Origin: Pontibacter sp. G13
GTDB lineage: Bacteria > Bacteroidota > Bacteroidia > J057
NCBI RefSeq assembly: GCF_031851795.1
Contig: NZ_CP134696.1
Location: 4,960,001-5,024,000, forward strand
Reading direction: 5' to 3'
Length of the DNA stretch: 64,000 bases
Below are positions 36,336-46,342 of the stretch, one piece after another (positions within the stretch are counted from its first letter, which is position 1; the number at the start of each line of letters is the position of its first letter). The translations under genes were made by a program, and so were the position numbers. The notes under the pieces are model-generated. The model had not been told where the DNA came from, searched no databases, and worked only from the letters and a program-made list of their open reading frames with translations.

Positions 36336-37682
36336 CTATTCGGTATCCCAATCCACCCGATCAAAGATGGTTACCCCGGTGGGTGCATTGGTGTTGAAGT
36401 TGATCTCTTGCTCCGGATAGGGAAGACGACGAGGAATCTGTGATCCTGAGTTGGGCGTCAACTCGGGAATATTGGTTCTCCGCCAGTCATTGAATACCTC
36501 CGGATCGGTGAACATCGCGATGTACTTCTGAGTCATGATCTGCTCCAAAGTCAAGTTGCCCGCAGGATCTACCCCCGTCTGAGACAGGTAGAAGTTCAAG
36601 GAATCGCTGATGGCAGTACCTGCCTGAGCATCTACAAACTCAAAGCTGGCAGTGATCCCTTCGGTGTATGCAGCTTCGGCAGCAGCTCCACCAGAAGTTT
36701 GGAACAGACACTCCGCCTCGATGAACTTGGCCTCGGCATAAGACGCCAACAACACGAATTGCTCTTGCTGGAACAATGGGTGCTCCGTATCCAATGTGCG
36801 ACCATACACCGAATCACGTGGATCATTGAGACTGGAAAGAAGCGCCACGTAGTTCGCGCCTACGTCAATATCTCCACGTTGATCATTGAACTGGTACCAA
36901 GGGGCAGCAGTTGTCGGAGAGTTTGTGAACTGGAAACCTGCATTGTCTGCATTGGATTCGAAGCTCTGCTGGACAGCCGTCAAGGCATCCGAGTAGGCAC
37001 TAGAATTGATTTTGGCACGGTGAAGGTGTGCACGTGCTTCGATCAGATAGGAGAATTTCTCCCATTTGTCCAGATTGTCCGGCAGACTGGTCGAGTAGAT
37101 CAAGTCATTGGCCAGAGCATTCAGGCCTGCATCTCTTTCTAGATTGGCACGGCCTTCGGACAACAAACTAAAAACCTGCGTGTAGATCTGATCTTGGGTA
37201 TCATACACGGGGGAGAGTTGGTCCCTTCCTTGCCAAGCATCGCTGTATGGAGCATCGTTGAAGTTGTCCGTGATGAACAGCATCGTATATGCTTCCAAAA
37301 TCTGAGCAACTCCCAAAAAGTGGTTGTTGCCGTTTTCTACCGCCAGATCCTTGACAATTTGGATATCGTTCAGGACACCGGCGTAGAGGCTAAATCCCCA
37401 GAGGTTGTTCACATCTACCCCTTGGATTCCATAGTCTTGGTAGACCGCAAACTGGCGGCTGATTCCATCCACATGTTGCGTGTAGACAGAGATGTATCGG
37501 GTCGCATCACCTCCAATCGCGTAGACCAATCGACCCTCGATTTGGCCCAGCATAGAGGCTTCGGAAGCAGTGGGAGGGTTGTTGGGGTTTTCATTGACAT
37601 CCCCAAAGTAATCCTCACAGGAACTGAATCCGACAACTAGCACAATCGCCAGTAGGGTATGTATCAGTTTGATGGGTTTCAT
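36336..37682 (-). CDS. SusD/RagB-like outer-membrane lipoprotein (SusD-like_2 type)
   Basis: 448 residues. Lipoprotein signal MKPIKLIHTLLAIVLVVGFSSC with Cys22 anchored. The start of the mature part, EDYFGDVNENPNNPPTAS, is the hallmark of the SusD-like_2 (PF12771) group. Late motifs EQIMTQKYIAMFTDPEVFNDWRRTNIPEL fit this group, which closes over the SusC barrel to capture nutrients. It follows its SusC partner by 48 bases. Its ligand is unknown: no glycoside hydrolase, sulfatase, peptidase or anti-sigma factor lies beside it. Confidence 0.92.
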   Translation of the reverse strand: MKPIKLIHTLLAIVLVVGFSSCEDYFGDVNENPNNPPTASEASMLGQIEGRLVYAIGGDATRYISVYTQHVDGISRQFAVYQDYGIQGVDVNNLWGFSLYAGVLNDIQIVKDLAVENGNNHFLGVAQILEAYTMLFITDNFNDAPYSDAWQGRDQLSPVYDTQDQIYTQVFSLLSEGRANLERDAGLNALANDLIYSTSLPDNLDKWEKFSYLIEARAHLHRAKINSSAYSDALTAVQQSFESNADNAGFQFTNSPTTAAPWYQFNDQRGDIDVGANYVALLSSLNDPRDSVYGRTLDTEHPLFQQEQFVLLASYAEAKFIEAECLFQTSGGAAAEAAYTEGITASFEFVDAQAGTAISDSLNFYLSQTGVDPAGNLTLEQIMTQKYIAMFTDPEVFNDWRRTNIPELTPNSGSQIPRRLPYPEQEINFNTNAPTGVTIFDRVDWDTE

Positions 37683-37730
37683 ATCGATTTGAAATTTCTT
37701 TGTTCGTCAACAATCAGCTGAAGCATCGGA

Positions 37731-40700
37731 TTAGAAGGACAATCCGATTCCCACGGCATAGCTTCGGGTGCTCGGCATGTTGAAGTACTCTAGGCCCTGT
37801 GCGTTACTGGAAGCTCCAGTCAAGTTGGTCTCTGGGTCGATCCCTGAATAATCGGTGATCAAGGCGAGGTTACGACCTGTGAAGGTGATGCTCATGCCTT
37901 TGAAAGGGCTTTTCTCCAACCAAGACACTGGCACACGATAGGCCAAGCTCACGAGACGCAACCGGTAGAAAGAGGCATCCTCCACGAAGTGCTCATCTAC
38001 ACTACCGAATCCACCACCGTTTCCGAGATACCAGTCTTGCGTTCTCGCGACCAAGATGTCATTGGCATCGCCATTGGATTCCTTGACTCCTTCGAAGAGG
38101 AAGTCAGGCTCGTCGCCCAATGCTGCACGATCTTCGGTGATATCAGACATTCCGAAGAAGGTCAAAGCACCTTTGGTACCATTCCACATTTCACTTCCCT
38201 GACGGATATCAAACAACACATCCAAGGTCAAGCCTTTCCAAGTCAGGCTGGAGTTGATCCCCATCAACCAATCTGGGTTGGGGTTTCCGATGATCTGTGG
38301 CAATGGATCTGCTTGTGGAAATCCAAATGTTGGGCTGTCTGGATCGTCGTCGATGATCAAAGCTCCGTCTGGATTGTATGGCAAGTCTGGGTCCCAAGAG
38401 GTTCCGTCGGGGGTATTGGCACGCAACCAAGCTCCTCCGAAGATCTGGCCGTATTCTTCACCTGGGATGTTGTAGATTCCTGTTCCGGTGAAACCATCGA
38501 GGAACTGCGTTTCCACCCCGTCTGCCAACTCCTTGATCTCAGTCTGGTAAGTCGTGAAGTTCACGCTCATGTTCCACTGCCAATCACGTTTGCGGAGGAT
38601 GTCCCAGTCGAAAATCAACTCCAATCCTTGGGTCTCCAGTTTTCCGGAGTTCAATACGATTTGGGTGTAACCGGTAGATCGGGCCACAGGTACAGGCAGG
38701 ATTTCGTCGAGTGATTGGCGCGTGTAGAGGGCCAAGTCAAATCCGATTCGGTTCTGCCAGAAGCGCATTTCCAATCCAACTTCGAAGTCCTCGGTGAATG
38801 CAGGGACCAAGTTGGGGTTACCCAATGTTACATCCTGTGTCAAACCCGGGGTACTGTTGAATGGGAATGAAATACCGTTGGTCCAGCCATCCGCGATGTT
38901 GATGGTACCTACTGCCGAACGGAAAACCGTGGAGGTCAAGTAGGGATTCGGAGCACCGTTACCAACCCGAGCGTAAGAGGCACGCAATTTCCCGTAGGTT
39001 ACTGCACTCGTCTCTACATCAAATAGCTCAGAGAATACCCATGAGACACTGACAGAAGGATATCCAAAGCTAATATCGCTACCGTTGAAATCTACGGTTG
39101 GGTCGATCAAGGTAGATACCCAGTCCTGACGGTAGGTCAATCCCAAGTACAGCATATTGCGCCATCCGATATCAGCACTTCCAAATACCGCAAAGGTTTT
39201 GTTGCGGGTCAGAATGCGTTCTGTCAACTGGGAGGCCGTATTGGAAAGTTCGGCAAATCCCGGCGCGTTCAATTGGTCACCCTGCACATACAGGTTCAAT
39301 AGGCTGTTGTTGAAGATGTTCACACCAGCGCGATAGTTTAGGGAGAACTGACTCTGGTTGAAGTCGGTATTCCCGCCCAACGTGAAGTAGGCATCGATCT
39401 GGTTGAAAGTAAATTGGTCTTCAATGACTTGTCCTGCAGGGAAGGCTCGTGAGTTGATTTCGTATTGCTGTTTCCGGACATCGCTCCAAGAGTCAGCTCC
39501 CACGTTGGCGATGATGGAGAGCCAATCAGTCAGATCGTATGTAGCTTGAATGTTACCGTATGTCCGGTTGGTCTGATCACGGAAAGGCGTCAGATTCGTC
39601 GTCCAGTATGGGTTGTCATATCCCAGACCTCCTCGGTAGTTACGCTGAGTTCCATCTGCAAAGAGATAGGCGTCCGGGTTGTTGACCGGATCATCGAGTC
39701 CGTTGGAGTTGTCAAAGGAAATCGGAGTTCGCAACAACCCGAGCATCAATCCGGAGATGTTCGATCCTTGCTGGATACGATTGGCCTTGGTATTGACATA
39801 GTTCAGGTTGGTCGACACATGTAGTCGATCATCAAACAAGTCGATAGTACCGTTGGCACCGATATTCACACGCTGAAACCAGTTGTTGGGGACGATACCG
39901 TCATCGTTCAAGTATCCTGCCGAGAGACGGAAGGTTGTATTGTCACCACCAGCGGATACAGAGACATTGCTCTGGGAGGATAATCCCGTCTTGAAGAATG
40001 TCCCCAAGTTGTCATAGGACTCGAAGTTCCGAGCAGCGGTAGGGTCATTTTGGCTGACGATACGGCCATTGCGGTCGTATTCGTAGTCAGATCCGTCCCA
40101 TGCTACGGTATCTTTCAATGGTCCCCAAGAGGTGGATGAACCCGTTTCGGGTGGATCCCAGATTCCGTCGAATCCTTGGATGAATCGGTCCTGCAATTCG
40201 GGGAGCTTGTTGGGCTCGCTGAACGTGATGTTGGTGGAGAAATCCACACTGATCGGGCGGTTCTTGCTGCCTTTCTTGGTGGTGATCACAATCACCCCAC
40301 GAGCGCCATCTACCCCGTACAGGGCTGTTGCCGCAGCGCCTTTCAGGACGTTCACACTCTCGATGTCATCGGGATTGATATCCATGACTCGGTTGGAGAG
40401 CGCAACCCCCGCAATCCGGTCCTCTGTGTTGGATTCGTTGTTATTGATCCGAACACCGTCCACGACGACTAGGGCCTCGTTGTTGCCATTCAAAGAAGTT
40501 TGACCCCGGATCACCATCCGAGAGGAACCGCCTGCGGCACCTGAGGAATTGATGACGTTTAGGCCCGCAACCTTACCGTTCATGGCGTCTACAACACTCA
40601 CGGTATTGGCTTCGACAAGATCATCACCACTGACTTCCTGTACCGCATACCCCACGGATTTCTTTTCCTTCGAAACCCCAAGTGCCGTTACGACGACCTC

Positions 40701-41006
40701 ATCCAGCATGACTTGGTCTTCATCAAGGGCGACGTCGATGGTGGTGCGGCCATCGATGGTCAATTCGACCGTCTTTCGACCTACAAAGGTGTACATCAAC
40801 GTGTTTTCGCCAGCAGGAACTTCCAATCGATAGTTTCCGTCGATATCCGTGAACATACCGATGGTGGTTCCCTTCACCACGACGGCTACCCCTTCGATCG
40901 GTACACCGTCCTCGCTTTTCGTTACCTTTCCTGATACAACCTGTTGGGCCCACACCGAAGTCGTGGAGAACAGTGCTGCCATCAGAAACCATAGAAATCT
41001 TTTCAT
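37731..41006 (-). CDS. SusC/RagA-family TonB-linked outer-membrane transporter
   Basis: 1091 residues from the ATG at 41006. Signal peptide MKRFLWFLMAALFSTTSVWAQ, CarboxypepD_reg-like domain (VVSGKVTKSEDGVPIEGVAVVV), then the plug with GLNVINSSGAAGGSSRMVIRG and the DIESVNVLKGAAATALYG segment typical of SusC. A large beta barrel ends in STRSYAVGIGLSF. It imports a captured ligand across the outer membrane with energy from TonB-ExbBD. It forms an operon with the downstream SusD-like gene. The repeated GVRIN-N plug wording and the SusD-like_2 partner place this pair in a different subgroup from the second pair. Confidence 0.95.
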   Translation of the reverse strand: MKRFLWFLMAALFSTTSVWAQQVVSGKVTKSEDGVPIEGVAVVVKGTTIGMFTDIDGNYRLEVPAGENTLMYTFVGRKTVELTIDGRTTIDVALDEDQVMLDEVVVTALGVSKEKKSVGYAVQEVSGDDLVEANTVSVVDAMNGKVAGLNVINSSGAAGGSSRMVIRGQTSLNGNNEALVVVDGVRINNNESNTEDRIAGVALSNRVMDINPDDIESVNVLKGAAATALYGVDGARGVIVITTKKGSKNRPISVDFSTNITFSEPNKLPELQDRFIQGFDGIWDPPETGSSTSWGPLKDTVAWDGSDYEYDRNGRIVSQNDPTAARNFESYDNLGTFFKTGLSSQSNVSVSAGGDNTTFRLSAGYLNDDGIVPNNWFQRVNIGANGTIDLFDDRLHVSTNLNYVNTKANRIQQGSNISGLMLGLLRTPISFDNSNGLDDPVNNPDAYLFADGTQRNYRGGLGYDNPYWTTNLTPFRDQTNRTYGNIQATYDLTDWLSIIANVGADSWSDVRKQQYEINSRAFPAGQVIEDQFTFNQIDAYFTLGGNTDFNQSQFSLNYRAGVNIFNNSLLNLYVQGDQLNAPGFAELSNTASQLTERILTRNKTFAVFGSADIGWRNMLYLGLTYRQDWVSTLIDPTVDFNGSDISFGYPSVSVSWVFSELFDVETSAVTYGKLRASYARVGNGAPNPYLTSTVFRSAVGTINIADGWTNGISFPFNSTPGLTQDVTLGNPNLVPAFTEDFEVGLEMRFWQNRIGFDLALYTRQSLDEILPVPVARSTGYTQIVLNSGKLETQGLELIFDWDILRKRDWQWNMSVNFTTYQTEIKELADGVETQFLDGFTGTGIYNIPGEEYGQIFGGAWLRANTPDGTSWDPDLPYNPDGALIIDDDPDSPTFGFPQADPLPQIIGNPNPDWLMGINSSLTWKGLTLDVLFDIRQGSEMWNGTKGALTFFGMSDITEDRAALGDEPDFLFEGVKESNGDANDILVARTQDWYLGNGGGFGSVDEHFVEDASFYRLRLVSLAYRVPVSWLEKSPFKGMSITFTGRNLALITDYSGIDPETNLTGASSNAQGLEYFNMPSTRSYAVGIGLSF

Positions 41007-41804
41007 AGATAAAAGCATTTAGGAAAATTGGGTGTATCCCCATTTGCAGCAGTTGAACAGCTTGTTCAGCGTGGATACACAGGTTGTGTCGGGGCACCTA
41101 GATGCCTCCGTTTCAAAAGGTTTAGATGGTTTAGACGTGCAAGCCGGTAATCTGGAGGGGAGCAATCGATCATGTCGTCTTCCTATTGGGTGAATAGGAG
41201 GGCGAACAATGAATGTGGCTAAGTAAATGAGGCCTATCAGATTTTGGATGTTTCAATTAGATAATCATCCAACATGGATAGCACTTTGGGGTGGATTGTG
41301 AGGGGGAAGGCGCCATTTGGCGGCAGCAGAAAATAAGGGTAGGTGTAATCAGTCAGGCATTTCCGAATCTATTCCGCAGGAGAAGATTTCCCTGATTGTA
41401 TACTTGAGAGGACGAATTTCCCCATTTATCATGACCCTACGCCTGATCGTCAATTGAATGCTGTGGGTTCTGAACCTTCTAAAAACACCTTGAGAATCAG
41501 CACTGGATATCTGATTCCCGTTTTTTCCTTTGCAAATGGACAAGAAGATAGGGTATGCATGCCAGAGGGGAAACTATCCCGATGAATGGAAAGAACTAAT
41601 CGGGTATGATTTTTATCCAGTAGGGGATGTGTTTCGTTGTGGGGAATCTTTCGTGGGGATGAGACGGTGTAATGATCCCCCAAAGGAAGCCGCCATTGGT
41701 AGGCAACTGGGCGGGTGACAGACAAATTTGAACGCTGAATTACGTTAGCCTCTATCCCAAGGCTTGGGGATGGGGACATCTGAGAGAACCTTCAACCAAA
41801 AAAA
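41007..41804. other. Non-coding gap between the two SusCD operons
   Basis: About 800 bases upstream of the first susC and downstream of the second susD terminator. Short frames exist on both strands, but none has a recognisable domain, a plausible start or good codon use. No GC-rich structured element, no transposase remnant and no regulator gene was seen. The promoter of the first SusCD operon must lie in its lower part, but I found no clear TAnnTTTG match on the minus strand. Confidence 0.5.
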
Positions 41805-41830
41805 TACCCGGACTACAGCAAGTCCGGGTA
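41805..41830 (-). terminator. Terminator of second SusCD operon
   Basis: Perfect 10-bp stem tacccggact / agtccgggta, 6-nt loop. On the minus strand a run of T follows (ttttttttgg region). Confidence 0.88.
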
Positions 41831-41874
41831 CCCTTTACTAACCAGGAAGGAGTGTGAAACACTCACTAAAGGTC

Positions 41875-41919
41875 TTATTGAAATCGAATTCCAATTCCGA
41901 TGGATCTACTGGTTGATCC
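41875..41919 (-). pseudogene. Possible remnant of a SusC C-terminus
   Basis: On the minus strand, just after the susD stop (41933), one frame reads GSTSRSIGIGIRFQ then TAA. This resembles the last strand of SusC barrels; the intact neighbour ends STRSYAVGIGLSF. It would be the tail of a lost susC copy left between susD and the terminator. At only 14 codons a chance match is possible. Confidence 0.35.
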
Positions 41920-41932
41920 CAGCAGGCAGGAA

Positions 41933-43234
41933 TTAGTAGCAGGGGTTCTGAGTCAAGTTCGGGTTACGGTCAAGGTCGCGCTGAGGCAAAGGCCACAGAT
42001 CATCGCATCCTTCCTCGTATCCGATTCCGCTCAATACTTCGAACGCTTTTCCACGACGGCGAAGGTCAAGCAGACGGTGAGCTCCTTCCATCGCCAATTC
42101 TACGAAACGCTCCTGTAGGATGGCATCTTCGAAGTTGGTCGCATCCAACGTGATATCACCCAAGCCAGCATCAGAACGCACCATGTTGATGTACTGAGAA
42201 GCAGTAGCGAAATCGCCTTGCTCAGCAGCAGCCTCAGCAACGATCAATTTCATCTCAGCAGCGCGGAAGAAGTAGATCGGGTCGGTTCCGTTGGCAATGT
42301 CCGTGTACTTGGTGCCAAAAGGCTGACCCGGTACAGTCGTGGTGTCGATAGAAGCGGCAAAACGAGCATCACCAGCTTCAAAAGCGTTGATCAATGCAGC
42401 ACTTGGGGCAACGATACGACGTCCACCCAATGCTCCTGGGTAGTAGTAGAATGCGTTGCTGTTGTTGTCCACGGAGGTAAACTGGAGGTACCAGATATCC
42501 TCACTTGTGGCAGCAGCCAAGGACGCTTCGGCAGCAGCCTGAGCTTCTTCCCAGTTGCCGAGGTACAAGTGCGTACGTGCTTTCAATGCAGCTACACTAG
42601 CGGCAGTCGCCCGGGTGTTGGCGTTACCGCCAATATTCGCTTCAGCGAAGGACAAGTCCGACAAAATCTGCGTGTAGATATCCGCCTGTGGGGTGTTGGG
42701 CACCTGAAGGGATTCTCCCAAATCATCCGCCTTGGTGGCTGCGAGTACCAATGGTACATCACCCCAGTAGTTGGTCAGGATGAAGTAGCAGTACGCACGT
42801 ACGAAACGAGCCTCAGCCAAGTGGCTGTTCATGTCTGCTTCGGTGTAGGCTGCGTCGTCAACCATAGGAAGACGCTCGATCAAGTTGTTTGCTACGTTCA
42901 CGACATCATAGAAGTCTGAGAATGCAGCTGCCATCGTGGAGTTCTCAGGGAAAACCGCCAACCGTCCGAATTCCGCACGTGTGGGGAACGTACCGGTGTG
43001 GTCCATTTCATCAGAGAACATTTGTGGCATTACCAAGAAGCCATCGATCACGAGATCTTCGTCTTGAAGCTCACTGTAAAGACCGGTAACGGCTGCGTTG
43101 GCAGAAGTTGCGTTGTTAATGGCTGTTGACTCGTCTACCGAATCGGTCGGAAGAACTTCCAGGGAATCCTTACAGCTTTGTACACCGAGGCCCATGGAGG
43201 CAAACAGACATGCAGTGAAAAATACTCTTTTCAT
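41933..43234 (-). CDS. SusD/RagB-family nutrient-binding lipoprotein
   Basis: 433 residues. Lipoprotein signal MKRVFFTACLFASMGLGVQSC with Cys21. The N-terminal part fits SusD-like_3 (DFYDVVNVANNLIERLP, HLAEARFVRAYCYFILTNYWGDVPLVL). The C-terminal part fits SusD proper (YFFRAAEMKLIVAEAAAEQGDFATASQYINMVRSDAGL, ILQERFVELAMEGAHRLLDLRRRGKAF). TPR-like helices AKAxAEAxL are present (LYLGNWEEAQAAAEASLAA). It binds ligand at the cell surface above SusC. It lies 126 bases after its SusC partner. Ligand unknown. Confidence 0.95.
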   Translation of the reverse strand: MKRVFFTACLFASMGLGVQSCKDSLEVLPTDSVDESTAINNATSANAAVTGLYSELQDEDLVIDGFLVMPQMFSDEMDHTGTFPTRAEFGRLAVFPENSTMAAAFSDFYDVVNVANNLIERLPMVDDAAYTEADMNSHLAEARFVRAYCYFILTNYWGDVPLVLAATKADDLGESLQVPNTPQADIYTQILSDLSFAEANIGGNANTRATAASVAALKARTHLYLGNWEEAQAAAEASLAAATSEDIWYLQFTSVDNNSNAFYYYPGALGGRRIVAPSAALINAFEAGDARFAASIDTTTVPGQPFGTKYTDIANGTDPIYFFRAAEMKLIVAEAAAEQGDFATASQYINMVRSDAGLGDITLDATNFEDAILQERFVELAMEGAHRLLDLRRRGKAFEVLSGIGYEEGCDDLWPLPQRDLDRNPNLTQNPCY

Positions 43235-43360
43235 TGCTGAAATTATGCTATTGGAAGGGTTTGCTGAGCGGAGCTAGGCCGCTCACCCTTGTTCAATCAA
43301 TTTGAAAATGGCGAGTGTCAGTCAGGGAATGTCCCGGAGGACATTCCTAGTTCACACGTC

Positions 43361-46342
43361 TTAGAAGTCGATGTTCACACCAGCAGTGTAGCTACGCGCT
43401 TGTGGGTAGGTCAAGAAGTCAGTACCCAATGCAGTGTTGCTACCATCGAATGTGTTCACCTCAGGGTCAAAGCCGCTGTAGTTGGTGAAGGTCAACAAGT
43501 TCTGACCTGTAACGAAGATGCGGATGCGATCCATGCCGATTTTGCTTACCGCAGACTTAGGCAAGGTGTAACCCAAGCTGGCAGTCTTCAGACGGAGGTA
43601 AGAGCCATCCTCTACGAAGCGGTCAGAATCACGACGGTTGTTGTTCGGGTCGCCCCATACCGCACGTGGCATGTCAGTATCGGTATTCTCTGGAGTCCAC
43701 GCGTCCAAGACTGCAGTAGTCTGGTTGAACACGGAGTTCATCCCCTCGGAGAATGCACGGTTGTTGTTGTAGATGTCGTTGCCAACGGAGAACTGGAAGA
43801 ATGCGCTCAAGTCGAATCCTTTGTAGCTCAAAGTGTTGGTCAAACCACCCATGAAGTCTGGCAATGCGTTACCGATGATCGTACGGTCGTCAGCGTTGAT
43901 GACGCCATCGCCGTTCAAGTCGGCAAACTGAATATCACCTGGGGCAGTTGCGTTGCTCTGGAATGGAGCGTTGGCTACCTCGTCAGCAGTCTGGAAGATG
44001 CCTACAACTTGGTATCCGAAGAAGGAACCGATAGACTCGCCTTCTTGTACACGGGAAGCAAATCCTACGTCCAATGGCTGACCATTGTACAGGGTAACCA
44101 CTTCGTTTTTCACTTGGGAAATGTTGAAGTTGGTAGTCCACTTGAATTCGCCATCGATGTTCAAGGTGTTGATGTTCAATTCCCATCCCACGTTGCGCAT
44201 TTCACCGATGTTCTCGATCACGGAAGTGAATCCAGAAGTGGTAGGCAATGGACGGTTGAGCAACAAGTCAGTGGTGTTTTTCACGAAGACATCAGCAGAA
44301 GCAGAGATGCGGTTGTTCAGCAAGCCGAAGTCCACACCCGCGTTGCTCTGGTAAGTAGTTTCCCACTTCAAGTCAGGGTTACCCAACTGAGTAGGAGCCA
44401 TACCTGGAGTATCTTCGTAGTTGGCGCCAGATCCGTACAAGGCACGTGCTCCGAAAGAGGAGATTCCATCTTGGTTACCGGTAGCACCGTATCCCACACG
44501 GAATTTCAAATCGGAGATCGCATTTGGGCTCACGTTGAAGAAGTCCTCATTGGAGATACGCCATGCACCGGATACCCCTGGGAATACCCCGTAGCGATTG
44601 TCGCCCAAGAACTTGGAAGAACCATCCGCACGAACTACACCGGTGATGATGTATTTGTCTGCGATGTTCAAGTTGGCATTGGCGAAGAAGGACTGGATAG
44701 CCCATCCGCTATACCCACTGCTTGCGTCAGCCACGGTAGATCCGGAGCCGATGTTGGTGAAGTCATCCGTAGGATAACCTGTCTTGGTGATGCTGGAGAA
44801 GTTGTTGTCGAACTTCTGGTAGGAAGTACCCAATACAGCAGCCAAGGTCGTACGATCGTTGAAGACTTTGTTGTAAGCCAACGTGGCTTCAGTCAACAAC
44901 AAGTTGGTGGTGCGGTTGCCCAAGAATCCAGAACCCTGAGATCCAGCCGCAGATTGCAAGATGGATGGCTCATAGATTTCCTCACGGAAGTTGGCGCGGT
45001 CGTCACCTACAGTCGCCTTCAAGACCAATCCGTCGATGATCTCCCAAGATGCGAATGCATTGGCGATGATCCGGTTGGTGTAGGCATAGTTGGAGTAATT
45101 CTCTACTGCATTTACTGGGTTTTCAAGTCCGTAAGCAGTGGCATAAGTTCCGTCTTCAAACTGAACAGGCAGGTTGGAAGGCAACAACAAAGCGGTGGAT
45201 ACAACCCCGTAGATGTTGTTGTCGTTTTGCTGACGCTGGATCTTGGAGTTGATGAAGTTGAAGTTCGCTCCGATTTTCAAGCGATCATTCACACGGTGAT
45301 CCAAGTTCAAGCGAGTGCTCAAACGCTCTTGTCCAGTAGACTTGACGATCCCTTCATTCAAGAAGTGAGATACAGACAGGTAGTACTTGGTCTTCTCGGT
45401 ACCTCCAGACAAAGCGACAGAGTTGTCGGAGATGAAGCCTGTACGGAAGATTTCGTCCTGCCAGTTGGTGTTACCCAAGGATGGGCCGAGGGCGTTGGAG
45501 TCTCCCAAAACCGTGTTGATGTACCCGTGGTATTCGTCAGAATCCAGCATGTCCATAGTGTTCCATGCTTCCTGAATACCGAAGGAAGACTTCAAGCTCA
45601 CTTTGGTCTTTCCTGCTTTACCTTTTTTGGTTGTGATCAATACAACCCCGTTTGCTCCACGTGCACCATAGATGGCCGCGGAGGAAGCGTCTTTCAATAC
45701 TTCGATAGAAGCAATGTCATTCGGGTCGATGTCGGCCAAGGCGTTGATTTCGCCACCACCCAAATCTGCTTGGGAGAATGATCCCTGCACGATGGGCACA
45801 CCGTCGACGATAAACAATGGAGAGTTGTTGCCGGAGATCGAAGTGGTACCCCGTACACGCACGTTCATCCCACCCCCTGGCGTACCAGAGTTGGCGATTA
45901 CAGTTACACCCGGAGCACGACCCTGAAGGGCGTTCTGTACGTTCACAACAGGTTGTGATTCGAGATCTTCAGCAGATACAGAAGATACTGCACCCGTGAT
46001 GTCTTTACGCTTTTGGGCGATGTAACCAGTTACAACTACCTCATCCAATTCGAAGTTGTCCTCTTTCATGACAACCTCCAGTACGTCGGAAGCTCCGAGG
46101 GGCATCTCCACAGTCTGATACCCTACGTACTTGAACACCAAGGTTCCGCCTTCTTCTGGTACTTCGAGGGAGAATTTCCCTTGCTCATCGGTGGCTACTC
46201 CGATGGTGGTACCCTTGAGGACCACAGCCACATAGTGGAGTGGGCCAGCCTTGTCGGTGACAGTTCCTGATACGGAGCGCTGAGCCATTGCCCACGGTGC
46301 CGCGCATAAGGTTACTGCCAATAACAACAGTAGTTTTTTCAT
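43361..46342 (-). CDS. SusC/RagA-family TonB-linked outer-membrane transporter
   Basis: 993 residues. Signal peptide MKKLLLLLAVTLCAAPWAMAQ, carboxypeptidase-like domain (SVSGTVTDKAGPLHYVAVVLKGTTIGVATDEQGKFSLEVP), then the VVTGYIAQKRKDITGAV linker. The plug has NALQGRAPGVTVIANSGTPGGGMNVRVRGTTSISGNN and DPNDIASIEVLKDASSAAIYGARGANGVVLITTKKG, textbook SusC signatures. The barrel ends in ARSYTAGVNIDF. It is upstream of its SusD partner and starts its operon. The roughly 500-base region before it is AT-rich and must contain the promoter. Confidence 0.95.
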   Translation of the reverse strand: MKKLLLLLAVTLCAAPWAMAQRSVSGTVTDKAGPLHYVAVVLKGTTIGVATDEQGKFSLEVPEEGGTLVFKYVGYQTVEMPLGASDVLEVVMKEDNFELDEVVVTGYIAQKRKDITGAVSSVSAEDLESQPVVNVQNALQGRAPGVTVIANSGTPGGGMNVRVRGTTSISGNNSPLFIVDGVPIVQGSFSQADLGGGEINALADIDPNDIASIEVLKDASSAAIYGARGANGVVLITTKKGKAGKTKVSLKSSFGIQEAWNTMDMLDSDEYHGYINTVLGDSNALGPSLGNTNWQDEIFRTGFISDNSVALSGGTEKTKYYLSVSHFLNEGIVKSTGQERLSTRLNLDHRVNDRLKIGANFNFINSKIQRQQNDNNIYGVVSTALLLPSNLPVQFEDGTYATAYGLENPVNAVENYSNYAYTNRIIANAFASWEIIDGLVLKATVGDDRANFREEIYEPSILQSAAGSQGSGFLGNRTTNLLLTEATLAYNKVFNDRTTLAAVLGTSYQKFDNNFSSITKTGYPTDDFTNIGSGSTVADASSGYSGWAIQSFFANANLNIADKYIITGVVRADGSSKFLGDNRYGVFPGVSGAWRISNEDFFNVSPNAISDLKFRVGYGATGNQDGISSFGARALYGSGANYEDTPGMAPTQLGNPDLKWETTYQSNAGVDFGLLNNRISASADVFVKNTTDLLLNRPLPTTSGFTSVIENIGEMRNVGWELNINTLNIDGEFKWTTNFNISQVKNEVVTLYNGQPLDVGFASRVQEGESIGSFFGYQVVGIFQTADEVANAPFQSNATAPGDIQFADLNGDGVINADDRTIIGNALPDFMGGLTNTLSYKGFDLSAFFQFSVGNDIYNNNRAFSEGMNSVFNQTTAVLDAWTPENTDTDMPRAVWGDPNNNRRDSDRFVEDGSYLRLKTASLGYTLPKSAVSKIGMDRIRIFVTGQNLLTFTNYSGFDPEVNTFDGSNTALGTDFLTYPQARSYTAGVNIDF

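Noticed and set aside
43289-45781. An 830-codon open frame on the plus strand, opposite the second susC
   Set aside because: It lies almost wholly antisense to a clear SusC gene (43361-46342). Its protein is rich in Val, Gln and Ser with no domain, no signal and no plausible start. It is a by-product of codon use in the real gene.
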